Under the pieces are notes generated by a model that searched no databases, had not been told where the DNA came from, and saw only the letters and a list, made by a program, of their open reading frames with translations. A stretch of DNA of 64,000 nucleotides from Oxytricha trifallax (taxonomy: Eukaryota; Ciliophora; Spirotrichea; Sporadotrichida; Oxytrichidae), in the NCBI GenBank assembly GCA_000711775.1, contig ARYC01000025.1, positions 1 through 64,000 on the forward strand. Direction: 5' to 3'. A program made the position numbers and the translations under genes. Position 1 is the first letter of the stretch. Every line of letters starts with the position of its first letter. Positions 11,374 to 22,390 of this stretch are shown piece after piece.

Positions 11374-14300
11374 TCATATTAACTCAATTTCTTAGATGTT
11401 TAACTGATTATTCGTATTTTTACTAATTTCTCTTTATCTGTACATGAATATTGTTAGAAAAGTATAATAATTACAAGCGCTTTAGTAAATCATGCCAGGA
11501 ACATTCATAGTAATTACTAGCTATGCTGTGTTAGTGATTTCATCAATAAGCTCAGTAAACTTCTAATACTCAAGGGATAACTTCCCTTTGAAAACCTTTT
11601 TCACGTCCTTATAAAATTGGCTAGCTTATAAGATAGTGTCTAAACAAAAATAAATGTTGAATTCATTGTGTTTTACATCCATATGGTTCACATATTCCTC
11701 TAACTTTTCATTTTTACCTTTATGGTTGAAAATAATTAAGCTGACCGAAATTGACAATCTTTTCTTTGATCCTCCTAAGAGCATTTTAAGTTGGCTTAGT
11801 TTAGACTAATATGTTACAGTAAGGGTATTGCTCCCTACTGTACAATCTAAATTTTTCCTAGACTTTAGAGACTATCTTATCGACAAGCAGGAACATATAC
11901 TTTTCCTCTTTGGAAATATCTGCAACGCAATATTCCAGCTCCGTGACATTATAGCTACAAAAGTTAAATAATAACAAAACTTACCAATTAAAAAACTTGA
12001 CCCAACAGTTTCTAAGTCTGTATTAGGAGCTCGCAGGGGTTCAAAACATAGTGGTGGGAGGAGGTGTGTCTTATAAACTTACCGAATAAAACCTCAGCTA
12101 AACTGGCATGTTAAGCCCAATTTAAAAAGCCTCATCATCCAGGATTTCATCGATCAAGTTAATAACATATTCCTGTTCTTTGCCTTTTTGATTGGTGAAA
12201 AGTCAGGGTATTTTAATGATCCCTCTCTTCATTGACATGGCAAAAAAATGGTAGTCTTCATCCTCCCTTAACACCACAAAATCAGACCGAGGGATTGGAT
12301 CCTTATCATGAAAATAAACAACCTCGATAACCACAGAGCCCTCTCCATAGACGCGGTCACTTAGAATGTCTAAATTCTTATGGGTAAGTTCAATATCGAT
12401 GGAAAGGCTGACAAGTTGTTTTTTGTATAATCTACCTCATGGAATATTGTGACTTTAAAAGGCTGCAACTTATAATTGAAGACCAGAGCCTGGAACACTT
12501 ATCTTAAAGGGAAATTAATAGGGTTCAGGAAGTACTCACTTATTATTTATTCAGGCTCAGAAGAATAAAATGCAGCCAGCATCATAAAAGTGGCTCTCAA
12601 ATCATTGTAGACTGGACCATCACAGAGTATATTAAGCAGCCCGAGAAGCTCGTTGGCGTATGAGTAGTTTTCGAGTTAATTGCTTATATCTGGCTTGAAA
12701 TAATAATCTGTGTTGAATGTCTGCTTGTAATTTCTATTCTGAAAGAATTTGGTTTTATTTGATCCTGGAGAAACTTGATACCTAAAGGAAGTATGCATAA
12801 GGGGATGTCTATTTCATTGAAAAAAGGAGATCCTGTGAAACATAGCTTTCATATTTTATTCGCATTCTTCTTCAATGCATTTATAGAGTTTGACAGCATA
12901 GCCAAGAGTGCTCTTAATATGAACTATTTCGCTATCTGTGAAACTTGGAAGAGGGAAATCAATTATGTGAAAGCGATGGAATGTCGTATCTTCCTCACTA
13001 TCCTTTTTCAATAGTGGCGATACGTTTAAGCGGGAGAGTGACTTCTTCTTCTTATTATCTTCGCCTCTTCCATAATTTTTAGTCTCAGAACCGTGTTTGA
13101 AATCCTTGGTAAAGGTTGTGGGCTTTGATGGGTTCTGTGGTTGCTTTTGTTATTGAATTAGATGTTTATTTTCTTTAATTTCGTGGTATTTATTTGGAGT
13201 TATCATGCCTGAAGTTTTCTTCAGTCCCATCTGTTCATATGATAATTTTTCTTTGCTCTGATTGTTCACTTATCTCGAAATTTTCGATTTGCTTTTACGA
13301 TTTTCTTACATGATGTCTCTTTGTTTCTTCAAATCTTCTATGTTAGAAATAAGAACTCTCAATTCATTAGAAAATTTTAACCTGGTGTTTTTAAAAGTGG
13401 TTTTGTAAAACCAGTAATTACAGTAAGGGCTTGTCTTGGCAATTTCTAAGAAGTCGTGTAATAAGCCTTTTATTAAAATCTCTCAATCTTCCCAAGTGAG
13501 TGGTTTAGTTTATAAGATTTAAATTTTACTTTGGTTATCTGACATTTGAGTTTTTTGGTATAATTAAATCATCTGTCCTTCTTGATTTAGTAATCGCTAC
13601 TGCGAATATTTGTACTCTGAAATGCCTCTAACAGTTTAATTGAACGTATAAAGATCTAAGTTGTTCTCCAGTTCTTCAAGATCATCTTTATCTTCTTCTT
13701 ACGAGAAAGAGGGTTGATATTTTAATTGTTGTTATTTTTCATCTAACTCAAAATCAATTAGGACTTTTGGTCTTTATTTACTTATTACTAAAAATATCAC
13801 TGTTGGTCAAGAGCTTATTAAATTGCATACTTCGATTGTAATCATCCTAATTAGAGTATAGTTACCATCTCAAATAACTTCGTCTAAGTCATCTTCAAAA
13901 GATATATTTATATATCCTGGATTTGGATTGTCAAATTCTGAATCTTTAATCAAGTCATCGAAACTGGAAACTTCTTCTTTTTTTATGAGCTTACAATTTA
14001 AAACATCTTCGGCTTCAACAGTGTGGGTAAAGAATTCTAAGTGTAGGGCAAACGTTTTGTCTATCAGATTAGGGTATGTCGAATTTTTCTCCTTTCCTAT
14101 ATTTTGGATACTTAAGATTCTAAAGTCGGGTATGCCTCTAAGTAAGTTCCTTGTTTAGTAAAGCTTCAATCAAATCAAATTGGACTCCATCTAAGGATTT
14201 ATTGTCGACAATATCTTAGAAAATTACAGGGTCCAGCTAAACAAGTGTTAACTACTTTGTCTGAATTGTATTTAATAAGGGGAACTAGAGCTTATTTTAG

Positions 14301-14604
14301 AAAATCGCATAGACAATCTTCACAAAGAGTTGAAAGTACAGCTTCTGAACTAGGGTTTAGTTTTTTATAAGGCTATCAAGATAACAGATGAACAACGAGA
14401 TCCCTTAAGTGTTATGAGAACATAAGAACTCAAATACTGTCCTGAAAAAGTACAAAGGAGTTCTTTATGACTCTAGTATGTGAGAGTGTAGAGCTATGCA
14501 ATTTCAAGAGCAGAGTCTCCTTTCTTGTAAGCATAGATAATCTTGTCAATATCTGTCGGAATGAGTTTGAATTTTACGTTTCCATTGAGAGAGTGATATT
14601 TCAT
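11374..14604 (-). pseudogene. Long decayed gene; second half resembles the array paralogues
   Basis: From MKYHSLNGNVKFKLIP at 14604 a minus-strand frame can be followed for about 3.2 kb with several 1-nt shifts (T5 run near 14445, A5 near 14085, A-run near 12440) and some in-frame TGAs (for example near 13875, 13815 and 12225). The first part contains KGDSALEIAQLY, which recalls an ankyrin-repeat end. The middle is Gln/Lys-rich. The second half has DFPLPSFTDSEI and PLGIKF, resembling DIPSDD...IPLGIK of paralogue B, so it may be a distant relative. Two adjacent genes fused by reading-through cannot be excluded. Confidence 0.45.
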
Positions 14605-14689
14605 TGTTTCTTTCTTATAAAATTATAAACAATGTATCCAAATATCCTAAATAATTTTAATTAAGCTTAGCTATAAAGATAAAAGCTAT

Positions 14690-15346
14690 TAATAAATGAG
14701 GGACTAAAGAACTAATACCCCTAGGCAGCAAATATAATAGCACACTTAAGAGAGTCTAAGGATGCGTCTTATTCAGGAGTTTCTTGCTCACAGAATTCAA
14801 TATTGAGCGACGAGTTTTTCATCACTTATGCCCTGTCTGAAATCAAGCCAAGCAAAGTTAATGCTCAAGAAAAAACAATCGTGAAATGGACTCCTGTTGT
14901 GCTAGGTAAAGTATTTCCTAACCTGGTATAGCCGTCAAAGCTGAACTACAATTCAGGTTAGCTATTGAACAGTGGAAAGGTTCCTCCACAAATTTAAAAG
15001 CTAGCAGGCGGAGTAATCATTAAACTCCCTTAAGAAAACGTTTTAGAGTATTTGGCTAAGAATGTTGATGTTTGTTACATACAAAGCGACGACAAGCTTT
15101 GCAAGTTCCTTGAAGCTTACCTTCAAAATTTTAGAGTTGCTAAAAGTAGAAATAAGACCGTTAGAAAATAAAAGGATATCAGCTATAGCTGTGATAGTAC
15201 AGAAAGGTGGAAAGTAGCTGATAAGCTTTGCACTCTTTAAGGCAGTCAAAATTAATAAAGGCACTCAACGAGACCATAAAATAAAAAGGCAAATCCAAGA
15301 AGTTAAGCAGCAATCCTTTTTAAGAAAAGAGAAGCTAAGCTTGCAT
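14690..15346 (+). CDS. Unknown ORF just upstream of a transposase
   Basis: A clean frame of about 218 codons under the ciliate code, from around IIAHLRESKDAS to ILFKKREAKLA and a TGA at 15344-15346. Blocks: SDEFFITYALSEIKPSKVN, GKVFPNLVQPSKLNYN, PQENVLEYLAKNVDVCYI. The 14-bp motif at 15066-15079 falls inside and reads DVCY. The HTH of the transposase follows in the same frame right after the TGA, so the two may be one gene with a nonsense codon or two genes of one element. Start not defined; function unknown. Confidence 0.5.
15066..15079 (+). promoter_or_regulatory. 14-bp motif, plus orientation, inside an ORF
   Basis: Exact TGATGTTTGTTACA on the plus strand, about 280 bp upstream of the transposase HTH. 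Because it lies in an open frame it could be a chance match, or the surrounding ORF may not be coding. Confidence 0.35.
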
Positions 15347-15945
15347 GAAAGAAATTAGAGGTTATCAATTTATACTATAACGAGCGATTGAAGCCTCGTC
15401 AAGTGGCTAAGAAATTGAGGATGGATGTGGAGGTTGTATACAAAACTATCGAAAAGTTCAAGTACGAGATCAAGCACAAGATTCTTGATCCTGAACCCAA
15501 AAAGAAAGTAAGTAGAAAGGGGTTTGTGGGAACTAGCTCTTGCTTGATTATATCCAGGCCTACCAAGAACAGAACGGAATTTACGAAGTTATAGGATAGA
15601 AGCTTCATAATTATTTATTAAACCTGGCTCAAAAAAAGCCAGAGTGCAAGCTACTTAAGGTGCCTTGCGTTACCACTCTTCAAAAGATTCTGTGAGATAA
15701 GTTCCATCTAAAATATGGGAAAACTCAGGCTGCTAATACAAAGTATAGAGACCCGAACTTCAATGAGAAGAGGCTATTATTAGCAGGTTGTTGGCTCAGT
15801 TCTTATATGAGGATGCAGTTATCATTTCTATTGATGAGAGCAACTTCCGATAGGACTAGATGCCCTCAAAGTAATGGAGCTTCAACATTAAAGATATGCA
15901 TCGAGATTTGCAAAATTCCAGAAGGGATAAAAAAGGTTGCAAAAT

Positions 15946-16958
15946 GATAGCATGATCCTCGCTAGCGATGAAAAACTTTTGTATGGGAAAATGCTCCTCA
16001 AAATGGATCAAAGTTCTGATTCTATAACTTCGAAATTCCCAGAAAATTTACACCTTGATAAAATCGAAAATGTTGGGGAATAATTAGAGAAGCTTCAAAT
16101 TCTTTTGACTAAGGGTATTCTAACTATTGTAATTAATAGATTGGAAATATTAAAAGTGGAAAATTCGGTATGGCTAAGTAAATTTCGTAAGCAATTAACA
16201 ATTTTGCAATGAAAAAGCTTTAAAGGACCTCAGGGAAGTTAGGGGTTTAAAAAAAATCCTAGACGCCAAAAAATCTTGTCAGCACTCCAATCTTAATTCA
16301 TGGAACGAAAGATCTAAGGGGGTCAAAGTAGTCATCGAAAATTAGTAATTAGAGTTAGAAAACCATTGAAAATACTAAGGTAATTATTAATGCATAATAC
16401 TATTAGGGAAATCCATAACTGAAACAATAAAAAAAGAAACTTCAGACCCCTTAAATGAAAATTCGGCTTGGATTTACAAAGGACCTCTCCCCGATATTAG
16501 AGGTCCCTGAGACCTCCAACTAGAAATTCAGCTTGACTAAAACTTTTCAGAGTTTCCGCATAAATAGTTCAGTGAAATCAGTGGTGTCTGAAGACAATTC
16601 AGCTTCAAAAGTGAAGAGTGGTTTAACTACTATTCTCGATAAAATATCAAAACTAAAACTGGAATCTTCGAGGAAGAAGTCTGTTGACCTAGATGCCGAA
16701 ACCAAGTTGGAAAGTCGGTTTGCGGTCACTCCTAGGAAATTAAAACTCTCAAGTAGCTTCCACAAAGACTCATCGAACCCTGGGTGAGAGCATGGAAACT
16801 TGCAGAGTGAAAGGGGCTCTTACTAAAAGCTTTGGCCCAGCTATTTATTGACACTCAATTGAAAAGCATTAAGGAATACCAGAGCGAGATGAAGCAGAAC
16901 CTGGGACACTATAGGATGAAAGTGAGAGAGTTGTCAATTAAGAAAAGCTCAACTAAGA
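15946..16958. other. 1,013-bp segment bounded by GATAGCA, inside the transposase
   Basis: GATAGCA occurs at 15946-15952 and 16959-16965. The interval separates the first and second catalytic parts of the transposase, so it behaves like an IES with a 7-bp pointer or a transposon with a 7-bp duplication. No terminal inverted repeats seen. It has open frames of its own: 15943-16212 (Leu-rich, LHLDKIENVGEQLEKLQILL) and 16533-16787 (Ser/Lys-rich). Removing it with one GATAGCA leaves a 1-nt frame problem just downstream. Confidence 0.45.
16533..16787 (+). CDS. Small Ser/Lys-rich ORF within the 1-kb segment
   Basis: 84 codons, MTKTFQSFRINSSVKS... to SSFHKDSSNPG. A neighbouring frame continues as EPWVRAWKLAE and, after a TGA, AQLFIDTQLKSIKEYQSEMK, so it could be part of a longer broken gene. 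Not recognised. Confidence 0.3.
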   Translation: MTKTFQSFRINSSVKSVVSEDNSASKVKSGLTTILDKISKLKLESSRKKSVDLDAETKLESRFAVTPRKLKLSSSFHKDSSNPG

Positions 16959-17413
16959 GATAGCAATTCTCAATGTCTTATAATTGCTGCAATTTCCTAG
17001 GATAGAATTATTTCCAGTCAAATGATAGAAGGAGATTTTGACTCAGTTCTCTTTGAAAACTTCATTTACCATACCTTACGCAGTGTAAGAACCGACAAAG
17101 ACCTACACTTGAAGAAAGTGGTCCTGCTGATGGACAACTCAGTCATTCATAAATATTCAGAGATGTTAGCCACAGCCAGAAAGTTCAAAGTGAATGTGCT
17201 CTTCAACGCCGAATACTCGCCTTGGCTCAATCCAATTGAGCAGTTATTCTCCTTTGCAAAGAAGGAGATGAAGATGGATACTATTCAGAACAAGTAAGTT
17301 TAAATGGGCTTTACACTTTTAGGCAGCAATTGTTGAAGAGACTTGTGGAAATCGTTCAAAATTTAAGAAAAGAAGACATCCAGGGGATGTGGGCATTCAG
17401 TTTCAAGAAGTGA

Positions 17414-18157
17414 ATTCACACTCTTCGGTTCTGTTTTGTGTGATGATGTTTTTTTCATAGTTGAAGTAGTGTATAACCTGTTTCCCTTTACAATTTCCCC
17501 TGGCATGTCAGTTTTAAATTCATCGCAGATTATTATGATTAATAACACTATTTATATTTGACTTAATAATGTCCGAATTCACACTTTTCAACACTCAATT
17601 CTATAATACTGCTTCTATTTCACATTTGCACTCTTAAAATGGCCACTTCTTTAACGATTCTGCTTAGTTGCATTTGCCTTTATATTATCAAAATTGTGCA
17701 TGAGTACCATATTTTGGCAAAACTTCAAAATTTTAATGGAGTTACCCGACTTCCAAGCCCCTTTTCGGTAAATGAGAGAGGTTTTATGAAAAAGTCCCTA
17801 TTTTGCCCTAAACTAAGCAAGTCTCTGAAATCGCTAATTTCACAAATCTCTCAACTTCCTTAATTATATAGACCCCTAAATTTGTATGTATTTTTACAAA
17901 AACAAGTATGATTTTGACCGCGCTCTATATTTTTTGACCAACTACTAATAAAAAACTGACGCATGGAAACAAAAACACAGGGGTTTTGAAATTGAGGGGA
18001 TTTTGGGTTTACGCATTTTTCAATTGGTCTAATTATATTCTATATTTATTTTTAATTTTATTTTCATAATTTCCCGATTCGATTCTATTTTAGCAATATT
18101 AGTTCTATCCTTAATAAAAAATTAAGAATAATTTTAGATAATATCAATTGTTTTATA
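17414..18157. other. AT-rich spacer, no gene supported
   Basis: No convincing frame. 18020-18110 (ATTTTTAATTTTATTTT... then TTTCCC) loosely resembles the outer ends of the palindrome at 42603-49885, which may mean a shared repeat. Confidence 0.4.
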
Positions 18158-18203
18158 TCACACAGTTGAAACTTTTTATCGAACAAATTCTTAGAGAAAT
18201 AAT
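18158..18203 (-). CDS. 3' end of a host gene split by the composite TBE
   Basis: Joined to 27710-28100 by removing the TBE and one AAT, this continues the frame as QAALFLQEFVRQKVSTV and ends at TGA 18158-18160. Alone it is only 46 bp; its reading depends on the excision. Confidence 0.5.
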
Positions 18204-19525
18204 CAAAACCCCAAAACCTCTAAAGTTGTTTGATTGATAAAAGTAGACTATTAGTGCATACTTTATTAGGGTTTTAATAGGGTTTATGTAGGGGGTTTAA
18301 TGTTTAAGTATTAGTTATTTAAGTGAGTATAGCAAGCGAGTTTTAAAAATATTTCACACAAACATAAGCTTAGAGTCATGCGGTAGTTCTCTAAATTTTA
18401 TCTTTAAAGTAGTAGTTTGATTGTATCTAGCGTTACTTCATTTTCATTGCTTGGTTTGATAATTGTAGAGTATGCAAGGTCTCTGAGCCCTCCTTGAATT
18501 TTATTTTTATCAAGATATTGCTTGATTCTCTGTTTAGAATCTTTCTCACCCCTGCAGCTAAAGTAATCGTTTCTTGGCATGTCGCTCTCTATTATCATTG
18601 CTAGAGCCCAGATCCCATTAAGTGTCTCCATCTCTCCAATCCTCTCTCTCTGGGAAATATCCAGGAGTGCCGTATACATTTACTTATGCAGAGGCTTGCA
18701 CTCTCTGAGCTCTGTTGAAGTCAATAATATAAACTCTAAGAGGCTGAAAGTTCATCATGATATTCTCTGGCTTTAAGTCTCTATGAACATAACCTAGCTT
18801 GTGAAGCTCTTCAATCCCCTCAACTATCTGCTATACTATCTAGCTAATTTATCTCTGACCATCTATTGTCAGATAAGAATTCTCTGTAAGTCATTTCTAA
18901 TAAAGGAAGCCTGAAGGCTACATGATCTTTACCAAGTAAAATAGCATCAAGCTAGATGATATGCCTGCACTCATTTAACTTTGCCTTTTAAAGAGCATAA
19001 TACTCATTAGCAAATTCCATTTGGAACTTGTCATCAGCAAGGAAGTAATTGAAAGGATATATCTTGTAAGCATATTAGTCTCAGTAATGACTCTCTTCTC
19101 TATTTTATCTTCAAGAGTGAGATAGCTTTCTAGGCAAGAATCTAAGTCAATAATTTTTAATATAGGAATCTTCATTGCCTCTATTTTAACCATGATTTTA
19201 TTGATCTCAGAGACTGGAAAGTTCTTGACTGCTTTCTTCATTTTAACTTACTTCTAGACTTCAACTCTAAGAGACTCCACTGAATTTCTTGATCTTCTCT
19301 TTTTTAGAGGAATCTATTCCCTGTAGGTTCATGAACAAACACAAAACTTTAATTGTGCCTTTTCTTTAAGTGCACTTTGAGGTCTCTAGTATGAGAATAT
19401 GGCCTATCACAGAACTCACAGACATACTTACCATCTTTCTTTTAATGCTTGAGATATAACCTTGGCATATCGTTGTGTATATCTCTCAAGTGTCTCTTAT
19501 AAGTTGACTCGTAAGGGAAAACTTT

Positions 19526-20824
19526 GGGGGGGGAAGTTTCCTGCACTCTGTTTTTTTATTTATGTTAAATTTAATAAATTTTACATAAATTAACAAATTT
19601 AATATTTTTATGACCCATCAAATATTAAGAGTATATTATTCATCATTGAATTTGCTCAAGAAATAAAGCGAATAAGTTGAAATAAGAATGATGATTAAAA
19701 CCAAATGCAAAATTTAAATCGAACAAGCATTAGTATGGAGTCTTTTAGTGTCTTAAAACCTCTTTTTTCTTCGTTATCTTCTCATCTTCATCATACTTCA
19801 TTGTAGTCGAAATTATGAAAACCATTCGCGTTGAGCTCCTGATCTTTGCGACGTCAAAAATATCTAAGCTACTGATGCTGAAGCTGCAACCTCGACCACT
19901 TCTCACTTTAAGACTCCCTTGCTGGAGATGCTGTTGGCCTTAGAGAGTCCACCATGTTTAGCCAAAATTTTAGAATTTAGAGATGTTTAATAAATTAAAT
20001 TTAACAAGGTCTTAATTAATACATATTAGATTAAAATTAATTAAGACATCCCTATTTAAAATTCCTTATAAATTAAACCTATTAGTAGAAACTTTAATTT
20101 CTGATCATTAAAACTAAAAAAGTTTTAATTCGTTAAATTTAATTTATTAAACATCTCTAAATTCTAAAATTTTGGCTAAACATGGTGGACTCTCTAAGGC
20201 CAACAGCATCTCCAGCAAGGGAGTCTTAAAGTGAGAAGTGGTCGAGGTTGCAGCTTCAGCATCAGTAGCTTAGATATTTTTGACGTCGCAAAGATCAGGA
20301 GCTCAACGCGAATGGTTTTCATGATTTCGACTACAATGAAGTATGATGAAGATGAGAAGATAACGAAGAAAAAAGAGGTTTTAAGACACTAAAAGACTCC
20401 ATACTAAGGCTTGTTCGATTTAAATTTTGCATTTGGTTTTAATCATCATTCTTATTTCAACTTATTCGCTTTATAGTATAACATTATATAGGCATGGTAA
20501 GAACAAGATAAATTGAATCAGAAATACACTCACAATTGGATACAATATTTGAAATTACTTTAGCAAATCAATATAAAATTTAAGAGACAGAATCTATAAT
20601 ATCAGATAAAATGTCAGAGTTTTTGGAATCTTAAGAAAGATATTGACTATTGATTAATATATTAAAGTAATTATAACAATAAAATTACACCTGAAGTTGG
20701 TTGATAGTTATTATAAGGATCAATTTAATTAAAAAAAATTAAAAAATATAAAATTAAAAAAAGTGCAGGAAACTTCCCTAAAATTTTTTTATTATCATAA
20801 ACCAGTGCAAGAAACTCCCCCCCG
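19526..20824. mobile_element. G-rich-ended element 1 (1.3 kb) in the zinc finger
   Basis: Ends: G8 AAGTTTCCTGCAC on the left; GTGCAAGAAACTC7 on the right, with a second inner copy GTGCAGGAAACTTCCC at 20763-20777. AAAACTTT (19518-19525 and 20825-20832) is an 8-bp target duplication. The last 320 bp match the left 270 bp of the element at 26069-26838 in reverse, so they are one family. No transposase. A palindrome (19663-20474) occupies most of the interior. Confidence 0.85.
19663..20474. repeat. 812-bp near-perfect palindrome
   Basis: Arms of about 406 bp begin ATAAAGCGAATAAG and are almost identical, meeting near 20068. Each arm is open for about 100 codons, outward from the centre (for example VRSGRGCSFSISSLDIFDVA and MKYDEDEKITKKKEV), so the palindrome may be an inverted duplication of a gene piece. 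It is nested in G-rich-ended element 1; the second member of that family lacks it. Confidence 0.85.
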
Positions 20825-21295
20825 AAAACTTTATTGCATTCTATGCATTAATAGTCAATTTTGGCTGGTATTTATTAATGCTCTATGGAGAGTTGTTTAA
20901 CCTCCTACTCAATTTGAACAGCTTCTATGATGACCTCCTACTTAACTTACATTTAAATCTCATAGCTAGACTGGTCAAAGTTGTCATAAGTTGGCTCCCA
21001 ATGAGTACAAGCGTCTCTGGTCTCTACTTTTCTTGGTTGCTGGAATGATAACTTTTATTGACTTGATCCAAGTAATGCCGCAGGTTAGCGCTCAATTTAG
21101 TTTGCTGATATATTTTATTATAATAATGATAAAATCTACTGAGATAAACTATTATAGTAGAGTATAAGACACTCTGGTAAATTCTTTGCTGAGAGGTAAG
21201 AAAATGAACTAACCATAAAAGAAAAACTGTAAGTTGACATATTTTATGAAAATTTTATACATTTTAGTATATTAAAATACTATTAATGAAGTTTT

Positions 21296-21440
21296 GTTTC
21301 TCTAGGAGGTCCTCCAAATCAAGTTTGAACTTAATTTGGAGGTAAATTTATTGAACATTTTTAAATTTAACATGTTCATTATTAAGTTTTAACCTTAAAA
21401 GTTAACTCCTGATAAAGTTTGAACTAAATTTGGTGGACAT
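21296..21440. repeat. Iterated repeat between the divergent TBE genes
   Basis: Copies of AAGTTTGAACTTAATTTGG and variants with AGGTCCTCC/CTCCTGA words lie between the 57-kDa and 22-kDa genes. The other TBEs have different iterated words at the same place (46360-46560, 54658-54845). Possibly a two-way promoter region. Confidence 0.5.
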
Positions 21441-22019
21441 CCTAAAATAATTAAACATTATTAGGAGCAATTTAATGGAGAAAGTTTGATAAAAAATGGA
21501 AATCAATCTGTGAAATTTGGAGCAAGTTTTTCATTGCTTCTCCGCATATCTTTTCAAAGGTGACCTCCAGTAGGTCTTCCCTATTTATAAGTAAGATTTT
21601 AATAAACTTAGAAAGGATATCCATAATTTTAAATTTCATAAACATTTCATGAAAGAGGAAGCAAGATGGAGTCTATAAATTATGCAATGAAGAGAATTTA
21701 ATCTCAAGATTTAATAGGAAAATTTCGAAGTATAGAAGACATTTATAGATATTTGGTATAGCAAGGTAAGTTCTTAAGCAAGATTAATAAATCCATTTAG
21801 TTCAAATTTGTTAAAAATTTGGAATTAATCTAATTAAAAAGATAAATATTCAAAATATATTTCTACACCAAGTAATAGAATAAGTTTATAATATTTTTTT
21901 CAGATGGATTAATGATTACTTTATCAGATAATTGATGGCCACTTAGCGACTTTCAAGTGAAAATTGTCATCAATGCTCAGTTAGCATACTTCGTTGGAGC
22001 CACAAGAGATAATATTAAT

Positions 22020-22390
22020 GATCCAAAAGGGGTGTTGGCAAAAAACCTGGTAAAGCAAAAATCTTTAAAATTGCTTTAGGATTTAAGGGTTCAAGAGGTA
22101 ACAAAGGATGTTGTAGAAATATTAGAAATATGTTACTGCAGTTAAATCTACCTTCTGATGTTTATGCTGAAGCTACAGTTTGCAAATTTGAAAACATAAA
22201 TTTCAGAAGAAATTAGACAACTCCTGTTAGTAAAGTTCACTTATATCCTTTGAAATCATCGCTCCAGATAGAAACTAAAATATCAATAACCAACACTCAC
22301 CAATAAGTTCAAGATCTAAATCAACAAGAATAAGGCACTCTAAGAACATTGATGACTGATGTAAGCCTCCCACTTTAGTTTTTCGTTTGA
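22020..22390 (+). CDS. Basic ORF in the left palindrome arm, unknown
   Basis: About 120 codons, starting around SKRGVGKKPGKAK and continuing KIALGFKGSRGNKGCCRNI, LPSDVYAEATVCKFENINF, then a Gln-rich part, stop TGA 22388-22390. Neighbouring frames are also partly open upstream (WPLSDFQVKIVINAQLAYF), so a frame change may join them. The very basic start recalls small RNA-binding proteins, but I do not recognise the family. Confidence 0.4.

Larger units (their letters stand above)
15347..17413 (+). pseudogene. Tc1/IS630-type DD34E transposase, interrupted
   Basis: N-terminal helix-turn-helix (RLKPRQVAKKLRMDVEVVYK), then after a frame change AVIISIDESNFRQDQMP with the first Asp and the typical Trp (KQWSFN). 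The frame is interrupted by 15946-16958 and resumes as LIIAAISQDRIISSQMIEGD, VVLLMDNSVIHK (second Asp) and YSPWLNPIEQLF (Glu, DD34E spacing). A 29-nt intron (17294-17322, GTAAG...TTTTAG) joins NK to QQLLKRLVEIVQN in frame, ending FSFKK and TGA at 17411. It is clearly not a TBE transposase. Frame breaks near 15530 and 15690 indicate a decayed copy. Confidence 0.75.
18330..21095 (-). pseudogene. TBE 57-kDa zinc-finger/kinase-like protein, interrupted
   Basis: Homologue of the intact gene at 55017-56465. N-terminus reads SANLRHYLD but the ATG is TTG here (21093-21095). First C2H2 finger: CIECNKVF continues after the insertion 19526-20824 as PYESTYKRHLRDIH, so the insertion cut the finger in half. 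Second finger: CEFCDRPYSHTRDLKVHLKKRH. The kinase-like part is readable in pieces (MPRNDYFSCRGEKDSKQRIK) with several frame changes. The start, the insertion and the shifts make it a pseudogene. The C-terminal limit is approximate. Confidence 0.82.

Noticed and set aside
22020-22390. Mitochondrial ribosomal protein L20-like reading of the palindrome ORF
   Set aside because: A basic start and a KGSRGNK block are suggestive only; the characteristic downstream residues are not there.
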